Assembly: GCA_000750105.3 (NCBI GenBank)
Contig: JPHH03000101.1
Span: 1-64,000, forward strand
Direction: 5' to 3'
From: Tolypocladium sp. Sup5 PDA-1
Taxonomy: Eukaryota; Ascomycota; Sordariomycetes; Hypocreales; Ophiocordycipitaceae
DNA length: 64,000 bases
Numbering within the stretch: the first letter of the stretch is position 1; every line of letters begins with the position of its first letter. This document shows, piece by piece, positions 52,762 through 64,000 of the stretch. The translations under genes were made by a program, and so were the position numbers. The notes under the pieces were generated by a model. That model did no database searches and was not told where the DNA came from. It saw nothing but the letters and a program-made list of their open reading frames with translations.

Positions 52762-54539
52762 CTATTCATCAGGCTGATAATCCAATTCCACCATTTCTAC
52801 CTTATTGGCTATATACCTCTGCACAATGTCCCGCAGATCGGCCCTGATTCCCGACGTTGCAGAGACTATGCATGATTCAGCAGAGGTCTTATGTGAGGCT
52901 TCGGGAAACTCACCTGTCACGACCATATCCTCCCTAGCTTTGGCTTCTTCTTGAACCCTCTTAATATACTTGCCCGTCGCCTCCTCTCTGACAAGGGTGT
53001 CCCAATCTGGTATACCTTTAATGACGTTGGCGCGGGGACTTATCTTGTCGTCTCGTTTCGCATGCTCAACGTAGACCGATATTTGGAGAATCTTGTCGGT
53101 GGTAAGCAAAGACTCCATCCATGAGGCATGGGCTCTTACATAGCCGTCGTCTAAGGTGTCATCATCTAGAGCACTATTGAGCAATCTCTCGATCGCAACG
53201 GGCAAGTCTGGACGTGTGAGAATGAGAGCTTACAGGCCTTGATACATGCCCGTTTACTCACCAAGTGTCTTCAATTCCCAAACCAGATGGATCCTACGTG
53301 TGCGTACTCTACGGCTATTGTAGCCGTGTAGGAGCTGCTTCAGATACGGTAGCTGCGCCGCGATGCCGAATCCACTGGCGATCATCAGTACGACCTCATA
53401 CTCGCCAACAGGAACACTTATTCCGTATGGCCCATTGAACATTGCGGAGCAGGAAGTCTGTGGCTCTTTGCTGCGAATAAGAAGCTGCTGCGTGAGTCCC
53501 CGTCGGGGTTCAACCAGGAGATCCAAGGAGGACTGAGGAGTGTCAGACCAGGATGCTACTACGAAAGGGTGGCTCTGAAGAAGCGACCGGAAGCTCGTCG
53601 ATGACATGAAAAGCCAAAGATTGATCTGCTGTCCGGCCTTCACCAAAAGAGGACGTGACAGTACTACATTCACAATAACGGCCCCGCGGGACTGCGTAAT
53701 CGTAGCCCTGGGGAAGCCATGCGCCAAGATGCCGTTTCGACGGAGCGTTAGCAAGCTGAGCAAGAGGGCGGACAAACCACAAATGCCCAGCAGCGAGTAC
53801 AAGTAGAGTCGCGGGATTAGTGGCTTTGGAGCTAGGTGCACCCAGAGCCCGTACGCCAACAAGATCGCTAGACTCTGATGGAGGCGCAGAAACAGCTCGT
53901 ACCACTTCTTCTTGAAGAACGGGACAGAAAGAACAACAAGTGCACCTAGTGACGACGCTGCCTACAACCCAGTCATTTAGTATAGTGTCGGGCCAAGTCC
54001 GGCTGTGTGTGCGAACAACTCACGACCAGTCCCCATTTGTTTTCCGGCGCATCCAAAGGAAATGGGCGAGAGTCAACCTGACTACAAACAAGGTGCAGGA
54101 CAAGCAGCATCGAGGCCATCACCCCGACTGAAGCATGAAGGCGACGCACAGGGCGCCACCTCAGGCCCAGTGTATTTGACAGAGGGTACAGGTGCGGCGA
54201 CGCGAATAGTATCACCATGTGTATGAGTGAGAGATTCGCTGCGCGCAGCCCTGCCAAGGAAAGATTGCGGCATCTGAAGTAGAGGCAAAAGATGGTCAGG
54301 CCCAGGTAAGCAAGCTGTGCCAAGATGTCTGCGCGGCTCCAATCTCTGAGAAATCTGCTTCTGAGCACTGGACGGTATACAAGATGCTTCAATACGGGTA
54401 TACGAATGAGGCCCCAGAGTCTACTTAATTCTGAGCGGAAGTGAAGACACGTGAGTAACAGAAAGGTCGCACATAGAGCGAGCGAATACGCTACGACAAT
54501 ATAGGACCCGAGGTCTTGCATTATAATGTGAGGTGTCAA
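52762..54539 (-). CDS. Ferric-reductase-like transmembrane oxidoreductase (copy 2)
   Basis: Four exons (54539-54024, 53961-53262, 53207-52914, 52865-52762) total exactly 538 codons, 537 aa. Membrane helices: IVVAYSLALCATFLLLTCLH; ILAQLAYLGLTIFCLYF; LIHMVILFASPHLY. Candidate haem histidines occur in VRRLHASVG, LVLHLVC and LRLHQSLAILLAYG. The FAD motif HPFVVASWS is followed by GPYGISVPVGEYEVVLMIASGFGIAAQLPYLKQLL and the C-terminal VVTVSATSGIRADLRDIV...ELDYQP. The last intron is required to join VVT to VSATSG. A further 48-nt in-frame segment (gtaaga...gacaag) coincides with an intron position of copy 1 and may also be spliced, which would shorten the protein by 16 residues. Sequence similarity to copy 1 is moderate, so the duplication is old. 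Confidence 0.88.
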
Positions 54540-56134
54540 GGGGACCGACGTTTACAGAGGGAAGGGGTGCCGGGCTTTTTATATCACACCACCCGGCCGG
54601 GGTAAACTATTGGCCTACCTCTCTGCCCGTCTAAGTTTGGATGCTATAAGCTCGGGGCTCTAGCAGGCAAGCGGTCGCATGGCCATAAAAGGAACATTAC
54701 AATCATGAAGCTAGTTGCGATAAACAACAAACGAAGCAGGTTGCACAGATCATTGAGCTTCTTGGTATGTGTAGTACTTATGTAGTATTGAATTCGAGAG
54801 GTTCGCAGTGAAGGCGAAGAGGAAGAAGTCATCTTGATCAAGTACAGAGGCAAATCACTGCAGAACCGCGATCGGAGCATTCACTGATTCCTCCTTGCAA
54901 ACTGTGGGCCTAGAGGAATGCTGCTGCCTGGATAGCGGGATAGTGACCCGCAGCCTGTCTCGCAACGACAGAGGGAGGGCCCGGCTCATGAAGCCCCATT
55001 CGAAGTGCTCGGCCAGCGTGCTCAGGAAAGGCAGGAATAAAGATCCAAGTATTACACAATTGAAAAGGCGAGTGGAGGCAGCTAGAAACCCAAGAAGGGA
55101 AAACTGCGTGTGGCAGCCGAGCTCGGCTATCCTCTGTCTTTGGAATGCTCCCCACCCATGTGCGACGGGCTGCGGATAGTACGATGCTGCTCGTGTGCTG
55201 CCAATTGCGAGGTTGTTGACGCATCAATTGGTCGCTAAACGATGCTTCTATTGCCAATGGCATATGTACAGTAAAAAGGAGCTGCAAGTAAAAAATCAAA
55301 GGCCAAAAGCGCATTTTGTGTTATTGTTTGTCAAATTGCACCGGAAGATCACTGTTGGCAAGCCCGCAAAGAGCTGATAATGGCTGTCAAAAAGCTACAT
55401 TGAGCTGAGTGGTGTGGTACAGCAAGCTACATAAATTGATCAGCCGAAAGTCGCCAGTTGTGCTGCATGCTGCAAATTGAGCTGTGGTTTTCATCAGCCG
55501 GTTTTGGCTCTTAAAAATTTGCGTAGCGGCCATGTACTCTCCGTGCACGAAGTCCCGCAACAAACGGCGCATTATCTGCCCCACCTTTATGTGCCCGTGC
55601 TCAAAGCAGCCACGATTGTCGACTTATTGTGAGCACCAGGAACAGATTACGCTCCTGATCAGTCCCAGCTTCAGCAAGAAGTCGCTGTCGTTGCCTTGAG
55701 TACGGCAGCAGTACTGCATGCCCGCCATGAAGAGATACTAGAGCTACAGTATCTCTCCCCTCCAGCCTATTCCAGCTTCCGATATAGCGACGACTGATTG
55801 CGCACATTAAGCTCCACTACCGCATACCCCCATGTCCAGAAGCAACTAAGTTCGGCTCATTTGAAGTCAACGCTGCCATCTTTTGGCTGGCCCAGCTTTC
55901 TTGATGTCGAAGTAGGACTAAGAGGCATGTGGACCTGTGCACAGCAGAGACAGTTAGTAGTGAACAATGGGAATCACGACGCTGGCAGATTAGACGACAG
56001 CCGAACATGGCTGTAACCATTGAAAGGGCAATTGCTTCAAATGGCAGATGCTGCATGTGCTATGCCGCCCATGTGGCCGCAGCGTAGATTATAGCTGCCT
56101 CGGAGACTGTAGTCGCCAGCTGTCGAACTCGGAC
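54540..56134. other. Gene-poor spacer of 1.6 kb
   Basis: Several short frames occur on both strands (for example 54910-55314 minus), but none has a domain or good splice context. AT-leaning. No clear repeat by eye. Confidence 0.4.
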
Positions 56135-56549
56135 ATGGATATGCCAACGCCGACGAAACGAGATCGTACAGGCGACAACTTCTCCAGGGCAACGACCCGT
56201 ATGTTGAAAAGATGCCATCAGATAAGCCGCCGCTACGATGCCGACGTGTACGTTTTCGTGCGGCGGAAGCATAGGACGTACGACTATAACTCTACGGACG
56301 ACCCGACCTTCCCAGCTTCTGTTGACATGGTACGTCGACTACCAACAGAGTCGAGTGATATACTAAGCGTAGGCCCAGGACAAAATCTATCCACCCGCAG
56401 TAAGGAGAACGCCACAGGACTTTGGCGAAGCGCATCGAGAGGATCAAGGCACGGCCTCCAAGACGGACATAAAGAAAACGGCTCAAAATGAGTCACACTG
56501 TACGATAGACCAAACACATACTGCGTCCCCCCTCGTTGATGTTCCTTGA
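56135..56549 (+). CDS. Small MADS-like protein, 123 aa
   Basis: Two exons (56135-56329, 56373-56549) with a 43-nt intron carrying a perfect tactaag branch point total exactly 124 codons. The first exon reads RDRTGDNFSRATTRMLKRCHQISRRYDADVYVFVRRKHRTYDYNS in pieces. The pattern (K/R-rich helix, then D.DVYVFVRR, then Y.YNS) resembles the MADS/SRF N-terminal fold (KKAYEL..LCDVDVALII). The second exon is hydrophilic without a recognised domain. The proposed start is the second Met cluster (MDMPTPTKRD). Possibly a DNA-binding regulator; the assignment rests only on pattern. Confidence 0.6.
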
Positions 56550-57675
56550 ACGTTCGGTCGTTATGGATAGAGAGCGATGACCATTGATAAAAGTCCAAGG
56601 GGCAGCGATTAATGAAGTGATATATGATCTGGCAGGGGTAAATTTATCAACCATGCACCCGCACAACTGTTTTGTCACGGAGGTTGTGATGAAGCAGACT
56701 TTGACCTACGCGCCAATGTTGCAGCGTAGCCTCAATCTTTGTGTATCTCTTAAAGAACCCTCTCTATGATATCTCTGTGTTCTTGAGACTGCTCGCATGA
56801 TTGGGAGCAATTCAGTCATGGTCCTCAGTAGCCTTCATCGTTCTGAGAGTCGCCAAAGGTACCCTCCTCACTAGGCAGCAAGGGTCTCTCTTCAGCTCTT
56901 AAAAGGTTCGCAATGCAGATGGCTACCTAAGTCTTTGTTAAGAGCAATATGCGCATTTGGCTCAGCAATCACCGACTGTACAAGAGAACGGGTAAAAGTT
57001 TGTTGCGACGACGCATTCAGAGGGTGAAGGACATGGGGATACCACTTTGGAGTTAGCGCTTTGCTCTAGCGTCAAAAACGTAGCGCTAAATCGGCTGGAA
57101 GGCTCACGACGGCTGTAAGGGGCTTGCTAGAGTTTGTTCAACAAGTAGGTGCCTTCGTATTGTCTATTCAAAGCTAAAGAGAAAGAGAAGAGGAAGAGGG
57201 CGAGGCGGGCTCGCCTCGCTCCTTATTGTAATGTCCCTGACGCTACTGTCAGGGCAACCACCGGAAGTCTCCATCGTAACCACCGGAAGTCTCCATCGTA
57301 ACCACCGGAAGTCTCCATCGCTTACACGGGACCCTTGCGCAGCCCACTTACAAGGGCCGCTTGCCCGGGCCCGGGGCCCGGGCCACTTACGAGGCTCTGG
57401 TCCTGGCGGCAAAACCCGTGACAACGGCTAGTCGGGCGTGTCAAACGATATTCCGCCCCCAGCCGAGGAGGCGTCCCGACCCACTTGGGCACCGCTGTTG
57501 TGTATATAACTGGGACCTTCGTCCCCTTGACTTGGGCAGTGGTCAAGGCCAATTGACTCTCTATAACCGTCACATGCATGGCATCTTTCCATCACATTTG
57601 ACAGGGCGCAGACCATACATACATAAATGGGGCACCGCTCGTCAAAAGATTCGACAATCTCGCGGGCCCGGAGCA
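56550..57675. other. Intergenic with GC-rich palindromes
   Basis: AT-rich until about 57180, then a purine-rich tract and the 22-bp repeat array, then gcccgggcccggggcccgggc (57361-57383), a strong GC palindrome. The last part is probably the promoter of the gene at 57676. Confidence 0.45.
57256..57321. repeat. 22-bp tandem repeat, three copies
   Basis: Three consecutive copies of aaccaccggaagtctccatcg plus one base (t, t, c), essentially perfect. Non-coding context; a minisatellite suitable for strain typing. Confidence 0.92.
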
Positions 57676-59683
57676 ATGGAGGATCACGCCAGAGCTACGG
57701 AAGCTGACCTTGAAGGTCTTATAGCAACAAAACTCCACGAATTTTTGGGGCTGTGCGTGAACGAGCAGAGCCATGAGCCAGTCAAGCACCACATTCTCGG
57801 CCTTGCAAAATTTAGTACGTACAGAGACGCCGGGGATAGAGGGGAAGAAAGCATTAACGTTTCCTCCAGTACGTGATACTCGGCTCAAAGCTGGGTTAGA
57901 TGGCGTGCCGGAGTGTCTCGAGGAACATACATCATTTGCCCGAGCGCCCGACAGCGATTTCCGCGGGTCTTATCGAATCCTAGCACGCACTCAAAAACGA
58001 GGCCGACCGAATTACCAAGGATTGGCTGGACCGTCAGGTAATCGGCGAACAAAAGCTCGGAAATGCAGCAAATCCGAACTGTCTGCAGAACTTCCGGGCA
58101 AAGAATGTGCCACAGTCGGTGAGGGATGTGCAGAAACAGGTGCAATCAGCCAAGGCGAGCATCCCACTTTAGTTTCCGGTCAAAACTCAAGTGCGGGTCA
58201 ACGCGGAGGAGGCGAGACTATCGATACAGCACATGATGCGACGCCTCAGAATATCGCTTCTTTTGGGCCGCCCGACATTCCAGTGGTAACAGCAGCGGCA
58301 GGCGAGGTGATGCATACCTACGGCGGCCGTCCTGAGTCTGCTCCGGTCTCCCATGCAACTGAAAGCACGAGCAATGGTTTGTCATCTCCCGCCTATCGCA
58401 TTGTGCTCCATCGACCATCATCTACGCCTGAATTGTACTACTCTGAGGAGGCTATGAGGGCGATAAAGGTAATGGATACGATATTGCTGGACTGTGTAGA
58501 GCTCAATTTCTCACTTGGCAAGTACGCGAATATAACCGGCATGGGCACAATGTCAACAAAGAAAGAGATGATCCAGAAGACTGCAAGGAAGATAATTGAA
58601 ATGGACTATGTCGAGGCTGTGGAATGTGTTAACAAGGTGGAGGCCCATTGGGCAGCTAAAGTCATCCAGGTTCGATATAATGAGTCGATGATCTGGAATA
58701 TCATCAAGAAGGCTGCGGCTCGTCTCGACCCGACGACTTTGAAGACTCCAAAAGGAGTTTTGGACGAATTCAGCAGGACCGAGAAGAAAGCGACTGAGAC
58801 ATTCATGGAGGAGGCTGGCATCGGACGAAGTCCAGTTAACCAACGCCGATGTCGCAGGCTCTGGAAAAACCTACATGACATGCGAGAAGCTGGCCTCGAC
58901 AACATACTGTTATATCGCACCAAGAAACTTGATTTCTTCTGTACGGGATACCCGAATGACGAGGAATCCGCCGTGTTGGAGAGTGTGCTGTCGTGGGCAA
59001 AGATATATGATCTGCACATCCTCCGACTCGAAGCCTGGGCAACGGAACTGCGTAAGGGCGATTGGAGCGGGATTTCGTGGCTGAAGGAGCCACATATAGC
59101 AGGGAGGCTGGAAGTTCCGGATTCGTCATGGAACTGCGCCAACAACGTCTGGCTTTCCGACGCGGAAAGGGTTGCATTCACCTCTCTCCCACGCTCCACT
59201 CAACCGCTGTCAAGCGACGAGCTGGGCGTCCCACTTGACATCAAAGGATTGAAGAGTGGGAGCAAAAACAAGTCTGTTTTCGTCAGCCTTCTGACCAAAG
59301 ACGAGGCGTTTCTCTGGGTTTGTCCAGTCATCACCATCAACGAAGATGATCGCCTGGGCGTCTTCGCGGGGCACCTCCGGCATTCGGAAAGCTTCGACAC
59401 CACGCACGGGATCAAAGGACCAAGAGAAAACCTGTGGCTGGATTACTCGCAGGTCACCGGACTGCTGAATCAGATGCGTGTATCGCAACCGGGTGGGGAT
59501 GCAAATGTACGCCTTCATTGGGAGCTCTGTGAGGTTGAGGGAGGGTCAAACACTTGGACGGTTTCCGTTCGGGCTCTCAGGACGATTCAGCCATTCGAAG
59601 AACTCGTCCGTTCTGCTGATCAGGAAGCGCAATTCCGTCTGCATCAAGACTTTGCTTGCGCAAGAAAAGGGTTCCTCAAATGA
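57676..59683 (+). CDS. Large protein with possible SET-like C-terminus
   Basis: Two exons (57676-57814, 57870-59683) joined in phase 1 total exactly 651 codons, 650 aa. The start MEDHARATEADLEG is in a good context. The first 230 residues are Ser/Gly-rich and disordered. A helical middle follows (KKEMIQKTARKIIEMDYVEAVEC; NQRRCRRLWKNLHDMREAGLDNILLYR). The C-terminus reads LGVFAGHLRHSESF, later ENLWLDYSQVTGLL, then LHWELCEVEG and WTVSVRALRTIQPFEELV. This resembles the order of a SET domain (G.FAG.LR ... V.A.R.I.PFEEL), but the usual NHS/C and GEELT..Y motifs are changed, so a methyltransferase activity is doubtful. No similar gene elsewhere in the window. Confidence 0.7.
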
Positions 59684-61743
59684 GAAGAGTGGCGTATGTT
59701 GAGGAGACGGATAAAAGCGTCGGTGGCCAAGTCAGGTCGGTGATGGCATTGTAGTTCGAATTTAGATGAGCGAATATCGAGGATCGGTGTAACCCGTGTT
59801 GACGATCCACGCCCGCCAAGGCCATCTGACTTAATTACAAAGTTGGGACTTGGCGCGAATGCTACGTACTTGAGACTCGATTGCCACCCCTTCAAGGCTT
59901 TTATTGGTATTTGTGCTAGTCGCCCAACAAACGGCACCTGGGAACGCCGCCACGTCATTGCGTCACACGCATTCGACATATACATCCACCCCCAGACTCA
60001 GGTCCTCTGAATAGCGTTGATGGAGCCAGCGACTGATAGGTTGCCAAATGTCTTTAGCCACGGACGAATGCGCGAGTGAGTACCAACTGCTATACCATCA
60101 AAATCATGACAATAGACACTAACAGCTAACCATTTAATACTCGGTATTATAACCGGATTGTCCTGCCGGACAAGAGTTCAAATATTTCAAATGCACCTCG
60201 TTCGATAAATGGCTTATATTCTTCTCCAGCATTCATCGCACAAAGGGTCTAAACAGTGGTGGCGCACTAGGGCCAACCGACTTGCGATTCACCTCCATGA
60301 CGAAGCGCCTGCGGTCGTCGCAAACTGGTCTGCTGACACTAATGATGGGTCTTGTCAAGGACTGTTCGGGATAACCTTACACAGATGTCTGAGTGTCTCA
60401 TGTAGTAGGAGCCTGTTGTCAGATGCGAGAGCTTCGCCGGCGACGAACCGAATGTTTCGCTTCTCGTAGCCAACGTAAGGCGGGTGGATGGGACATTAAA
60501 TTTGGTACTTTAGAGCGGACTTCGCCGTTGCGAACTGGGTCGCCGTGAGTAACACGCAGGTGCTTAGTATGAAGCCGTGATGTAGCTCGTCGACCAAGGA
60601 CACTGAACGCACATGTGATCATCCCACCACTGCACCCTGGCCTACAATGGACTGCGTGACAGGCGACCGCGTGTGGGAACGCCTCGTGATTCGTGGTGCA
60701 TTGGTGCCCGCGCTTGTTGATGCGCGGCAAGCATGGTTGCAAAGCCCACAGTAACCCCGCCACGTCGGCCACAGCTGAGTCGGCGCGAACGAGAGACTTT
60801 GCCTCTCCGTGCGGCAAGTGGCTTGCCCTCCCTCATGTCTCCCACGCCAACTGCGAAAACGCTGCAGCTTGTGCTTTTGCAGCCGAGTTCAGCCTTTCAG
60901 GATCGCAGCTGTGTCCGATGGTGATCTTCGCGATGAATCTAAAAGTGGCGTCGTTATTGTGCCTCGCAACATGTGCTCCAGAAGTCGCTTTGTTCAAAAT
61001 TTGCTGCCTTTGGCGGAAAGCCTCCAGTGTCCGCAGAGGTGTGCTCATGACAACAGGCAAAGACGGCTGATTGTGGTCGTCACAATAGGCGATTTGCGGG
61101 TGTCGAGTAATGTCCTGGCTGGGAAGATGGGTAGTCCGCCATCCCCCCGCGAATTTTGATCTGAGCTCGTCCCAGCTTCCTCGCGCGAATTACAGTATGA
61201 ATAATGATCTCGCACGGAGCTAGTTTGTACCCAGCCACAACTTATGGATGGAACTCTGCACGTGCTACATCACATGACTTGACCCACGCGCGCGTCTAAT
61301 GTCCCTTGGATGCCTGTCTTGAATTTACGACTCGGAAGCGTATGGTCCGGTTTCTTCCGAGCACCTGAGGGGCAAGAGTTCTGGAAGCTTCTTAGCCCGT
61401 CATCCACCTCCCCTCGATGACAGCTAAGAGCCTCTTTTCCAATTATCACGTAACGTTGAGTCGGCATCTCCAGAGTCTCGTCTCTTGTGTCATCTCTACC
61501 TCCGACAGCACATACACACGTGCTTGGTCACGAATCAAGTGATCCGTTCATTACTATTAAAAGCAGTTGTTGACATTGAACTATAAACAGAACTATGCTA
61601 CAGCAATCAGAGCATCTCCCGAAATGCAAACGCGGGCGACCGACCAGCGGCCGGCACAAAGAAATAGCATGGGGAACGCCCAGTATCCAACCAGCGGGTC
61701 AACTGTGGCAGATAAAGAGCTCGTCGACATGGCTGCGCGGTCC
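59684..61743. other. Gene-poor spacer of 2 kb
   Basis: Many overlapping short frames in both directions around 60.4-61.2 kb reflect composition only. A plus-strand frame at 61595 begins with KRGRPTSGRHKE, an AT-hook-like pattern, but overlaps the 3' end of the next gene and is not called. Confidence 0.4.
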
Positions 61744-63588
61744 CTACTTGCTCGATGCCTCGAGAGAAGACATATTCAACCGCATGAATCGTTCGAACAT
61801 CTCCGCCATCGTGGCCATCGTCTTGTTTAGAGTCTTCTGCGCTTCACCCATGTCAACCATCATGGCCTCCAACCGTTGCAATCGCTGTTCGTTCACATCC
61901 AGATGGCTAGGCGGCCCGCTCGAGCTTGCACTGAGGCTACGCTGCTTTCGTGGCTGTCGCTCCGAAGCCGACGATTGTGTTGCTTGAGCGTCTCTGAGGG
62001 CCCTGCGTCGCGTCGCGTCCTTCTCGACCTTTGCAGGGTCCTCGTAAGAGCTCTCAAATCCTGCTTTCCATGGCGGAGGTATTCCATCCCTCTTGCACAC
62101 GTCGTCAATTTGAGCATTCGCACTCGTCGCTCCAAGGACCTTCCTCAAGCTTGTTGCGGTCAGAATGTTGATGCCCTTTTCGTGAAACCTGACACAAAAG
62201 TCCGCTGGTGGGTCCTTGCTATTCGCCGCTAGGTTCTTGCGTTGCGTTTGCGACTTCGTCACCCAGAGCAGCTCGTCGAAGTCACTTCTATCCTTGCTGG
62301 ACCACACCGACTGGCCATCAGTCAAGTTTTTATGGCCAGCTGTGGCCTTGTACTTCTCCACCTCGAGAAGTCCTACCTCCGACGCGGATTCATGTCGCCG
62401 AATTATACGTCCGTCCTCTTCAACCGTCTCAACACACACCTGCGTTCCCCATCTACTCTGCTGTCGCACACCAACGATAAGGGCTCCATTTGCCGTCTTG
62501 GCGGTGTGCCAAGGGTAGTCGATATGAGTTGGCTTCACTTCTGGAACTACGCTTGCCGCGGTTGCTGCCGCAGCAGCGTCGGCGTCTCTCTGCTTCAGAT
62601 AGTCGTCTGCTGACACAATGGACCATTCAGTTGGAAAGTGATGCCTCTTAACAAGCTCGTCGATGAGCTTCTTCGCTACCGATATACGCTTCCTTGCGGC
62701 CTGGTTCTTTGCGTCGCTTCGGAGGATGGCATACTCTCCCAAGACTGTCTTGTAATGAGGACCGAAAAAGCTCACCGGGATCAACCACCGGTCATGGGCA
62801 ATTTGTTCGCTCTCATTTGTTGTGTTGGCGTTTTGATCTTTATTTCCCTCTACAATCTTCTCATTGAGGCTCTTCAATTGATTGAGCAATGCCTTGTTAT
62901 CAGGTTCCTCTCCAAGCTTGTGGAGGAGGGATGTGGCCTCTTGATATACCTCTGTCACCCGGGCAGGCGGTGTCGGGACTTCGTCTTCGTCCATTACCTC
63001 TGCGTCTTCCTCTGCGTCTGAGTCTTCGTTCGCGGTGGAGTTTCCCTCTGCTTGGAGATCTTCCTCACCATCCCAGAGGTTCACTTCGTCGATGAATGGT
63101 TGATCTACACCCATCTTCCTCGCAGCTTTCTGCAGTTCTGCCATGCGTGTTAATGAAGAACATCCGCCATGGATCTGTTTTCACTTACTCTTAAAGGCGT
63201 CCTTCGCCTTCGCATGTTTGCAATGCTGGAAGTGCACCATACACCCCAAACGCCTCCAGGCAGCCAATCTGTCTTCCTCCGATGAGTCTACGTCGACCGT
63301 CAAAATCTCGGCATACGAGTTCTTCGGGCACTGCATTATTCGTTCAATCTCTTCTTGCGGGTCTGCGGCCTTCTTGTCATGCACCGCCTGACTGGAATCT
63401 TCCTTCGGCGGTTCAGTGGAGGAAGCTCCGATCTGTGGTTTCTCTGCTGCCCTTCGGGCCAGCTCTGCTGCGATCCTGCGATCCTCGACGCCGGGGGTAA
63501 GTTCCGGAGTGAGTAGCCGACCGGCAGGGCGATTGTCTTTGGGGTTGGCATGCTGTGCAGCTGTAGTAGGGTGTGCAGTATCGGCCAT
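61744..63588 (-). CDS. J-domain-like protein lacking HPD
   Basis: Two exons (63588-63189, 63137-61744) with a 51-nt GTAAGT intron total exactly 598 codons, 597 aa. Residues about 80-150 read EEIERIMQCPKNSYAEILTV, then EEDRLAAWRRLGCMVHFQHCKHAKAKDAFKKLQKAAR. This has the helix pattern of a DnaJ J domain (YxILxV..S..E...A.R.L....H....A..AF..L..A), but the HPD tripeptide that activates Hsp70 is HFQ here. The centre holds acidic linkers and a domain with WSSKDRSDFDELLWVTKSQTQR. The C-terminus is a short coiled coil (DVNEQRLQRLEAMMVDMGEAQKTL). Hsp70 stimulation is unlikely; it is probably an adaptor. Family otherwise unnamed. Confidence 0.72.
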
Positions 63589-64000
63589 GGTAGGTATGAG
63601 TGAATGCTGGCGATGTCAAGACTGTTGGGTGCGACGAGTCCTTGTATAAATACTTGGAGCTAAGCTTAAAAATGGGTACTGTAGTATGGACGTTGATTTA
63701 ACGACATAATCTTGACGAAGCCTGGTGGCAATGATCATGAATGAGCCGACAATGGCTTGGATGTGTTCAAGCCATCTCCGTGGCATCAACACGTCTGCGA
63801 CGCTGCAGTGTTTGCAATACCGAACAGGCTAACATTGGATTACGCCATTGTTGACTTATAGCCGCTCTTCAGCTGCGCTGTTCTTGGCATGTTCTTGAGC
63901 TTTGAGACGGGAGTCGCCAAATGGCCGAGAGTGGGCGGCCATGGGATGTCCACTGCTTCCTTAGTGGACTTGGAACTGACGGATAGCCTCCAAACTTCCC
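63589..64000. other. 5' region of the J-like gene, window end
   Basis: No supported frame. It presumably holds the promoter of the minus-strand gene; the window ends without another feature. Confidence 0.4.

Noticed and set aside
60209..61159. Overlapping plus and minus frames of 65-132 codons
   Set aside because: No domains; frames overlap in all directions as expected by chance.
41751..64000. Starship captain (DUF3435 tyrosine recombinase) in the right part
   Set aside because: None of the frames shows the recombinase pattern; the Starship idea therefore rests on cargo type only.
1..64000. tRNA, rRNA genes or CRISPR arrays
   Set aside because: No cloverleaf-like or rRNA sequence recognised, and the repeats present are tandem or inverted, not spaced arrays.

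Overview
This window is filamentous-ascomycete (Pezizomycotina) nuclear DNA. The evidence is short GT-AG introns (about 45-130 nt) with fungal branch points, a fungal non-reducing polyketide synthase, an AflR-type Zn2Cys6 regulator, ferric-reductase-like transmembrane oxidoreductases and a DUF3723-type gene. The class (perhaps Sordariomycetes) is only a guess. I saw no tRNA, rRNA or CRISPR. All exon models were built by hand; nearly all multi-exon models give an uninterrupted frame of exact length, which is the main support for their splice sites.

Left part (0-12 kb): a toxD/trans-enoyl-reductase-like MDR enzyme sits between two membrane proteins carrying a CG..EA..GC.FD..WLP..C signature. 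Next to them is a three-exon UstYa-type (DUF3328) protein with two HxxHC motifs. Then come a hypothetical gene, an AAA+ ATPase and a PAF-acetylhydrolase-like lipase. Region 12.6-15.8 kb is a graveyard of gene fragments: an epimerase-like remnant with a stop, a copied piece of the PKS SAT domain, and another decayed gene, mixed with inverted-repeat elements.

Central cluster (16.1-30.6 kb): NADH-cytochrome b5 reductase, an AflR-like regulator, a second AflR-like protein without a zinc cluster, an O-methyltransferase, a metallo-beta-lactamase thioesterase (ACTE type), a DUF1772 anthrone oxygenase and a TE-less SAT-KS-AT-PT-ACP synthase. Together these match the known logic of atrochrysone-derived anthraquinone pathways: PKS plus a discrete thioesterase, then anthrone oxidation and O-methylation. 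The product is therefore inferred to be an endocrocin/emodin-type anthraquinone, possibly methylated.

Region 31-42 kb is gene-poor and repeat-rich: a truncated sterol-reductase-like gene ending in an AT-rich insertion, diverged tandem repeats, a Myb-like gene, a chromodomain-like gene, a tiny single-domain viroplasmin/RNase H1-N protein, and G-rich microsatellites.

Right part (41.7-64 kb): a full-length DUF3723 gene beside a decayed DUF3723 fragment, then a [pseudokinase + ferric reductase] convergent module present twice (the second pseudokinase is a relic), an unknown gene between the copies, a MADS-like small protein, a large protein with a possible SET-like end and a J-domain-like protein lacking HPD. 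DUF3723 plus ferric reductases is a known cargo combination of Starship giant transposons, so this side may be Starship cargo. No captain recombinase or element boundary is visible here.
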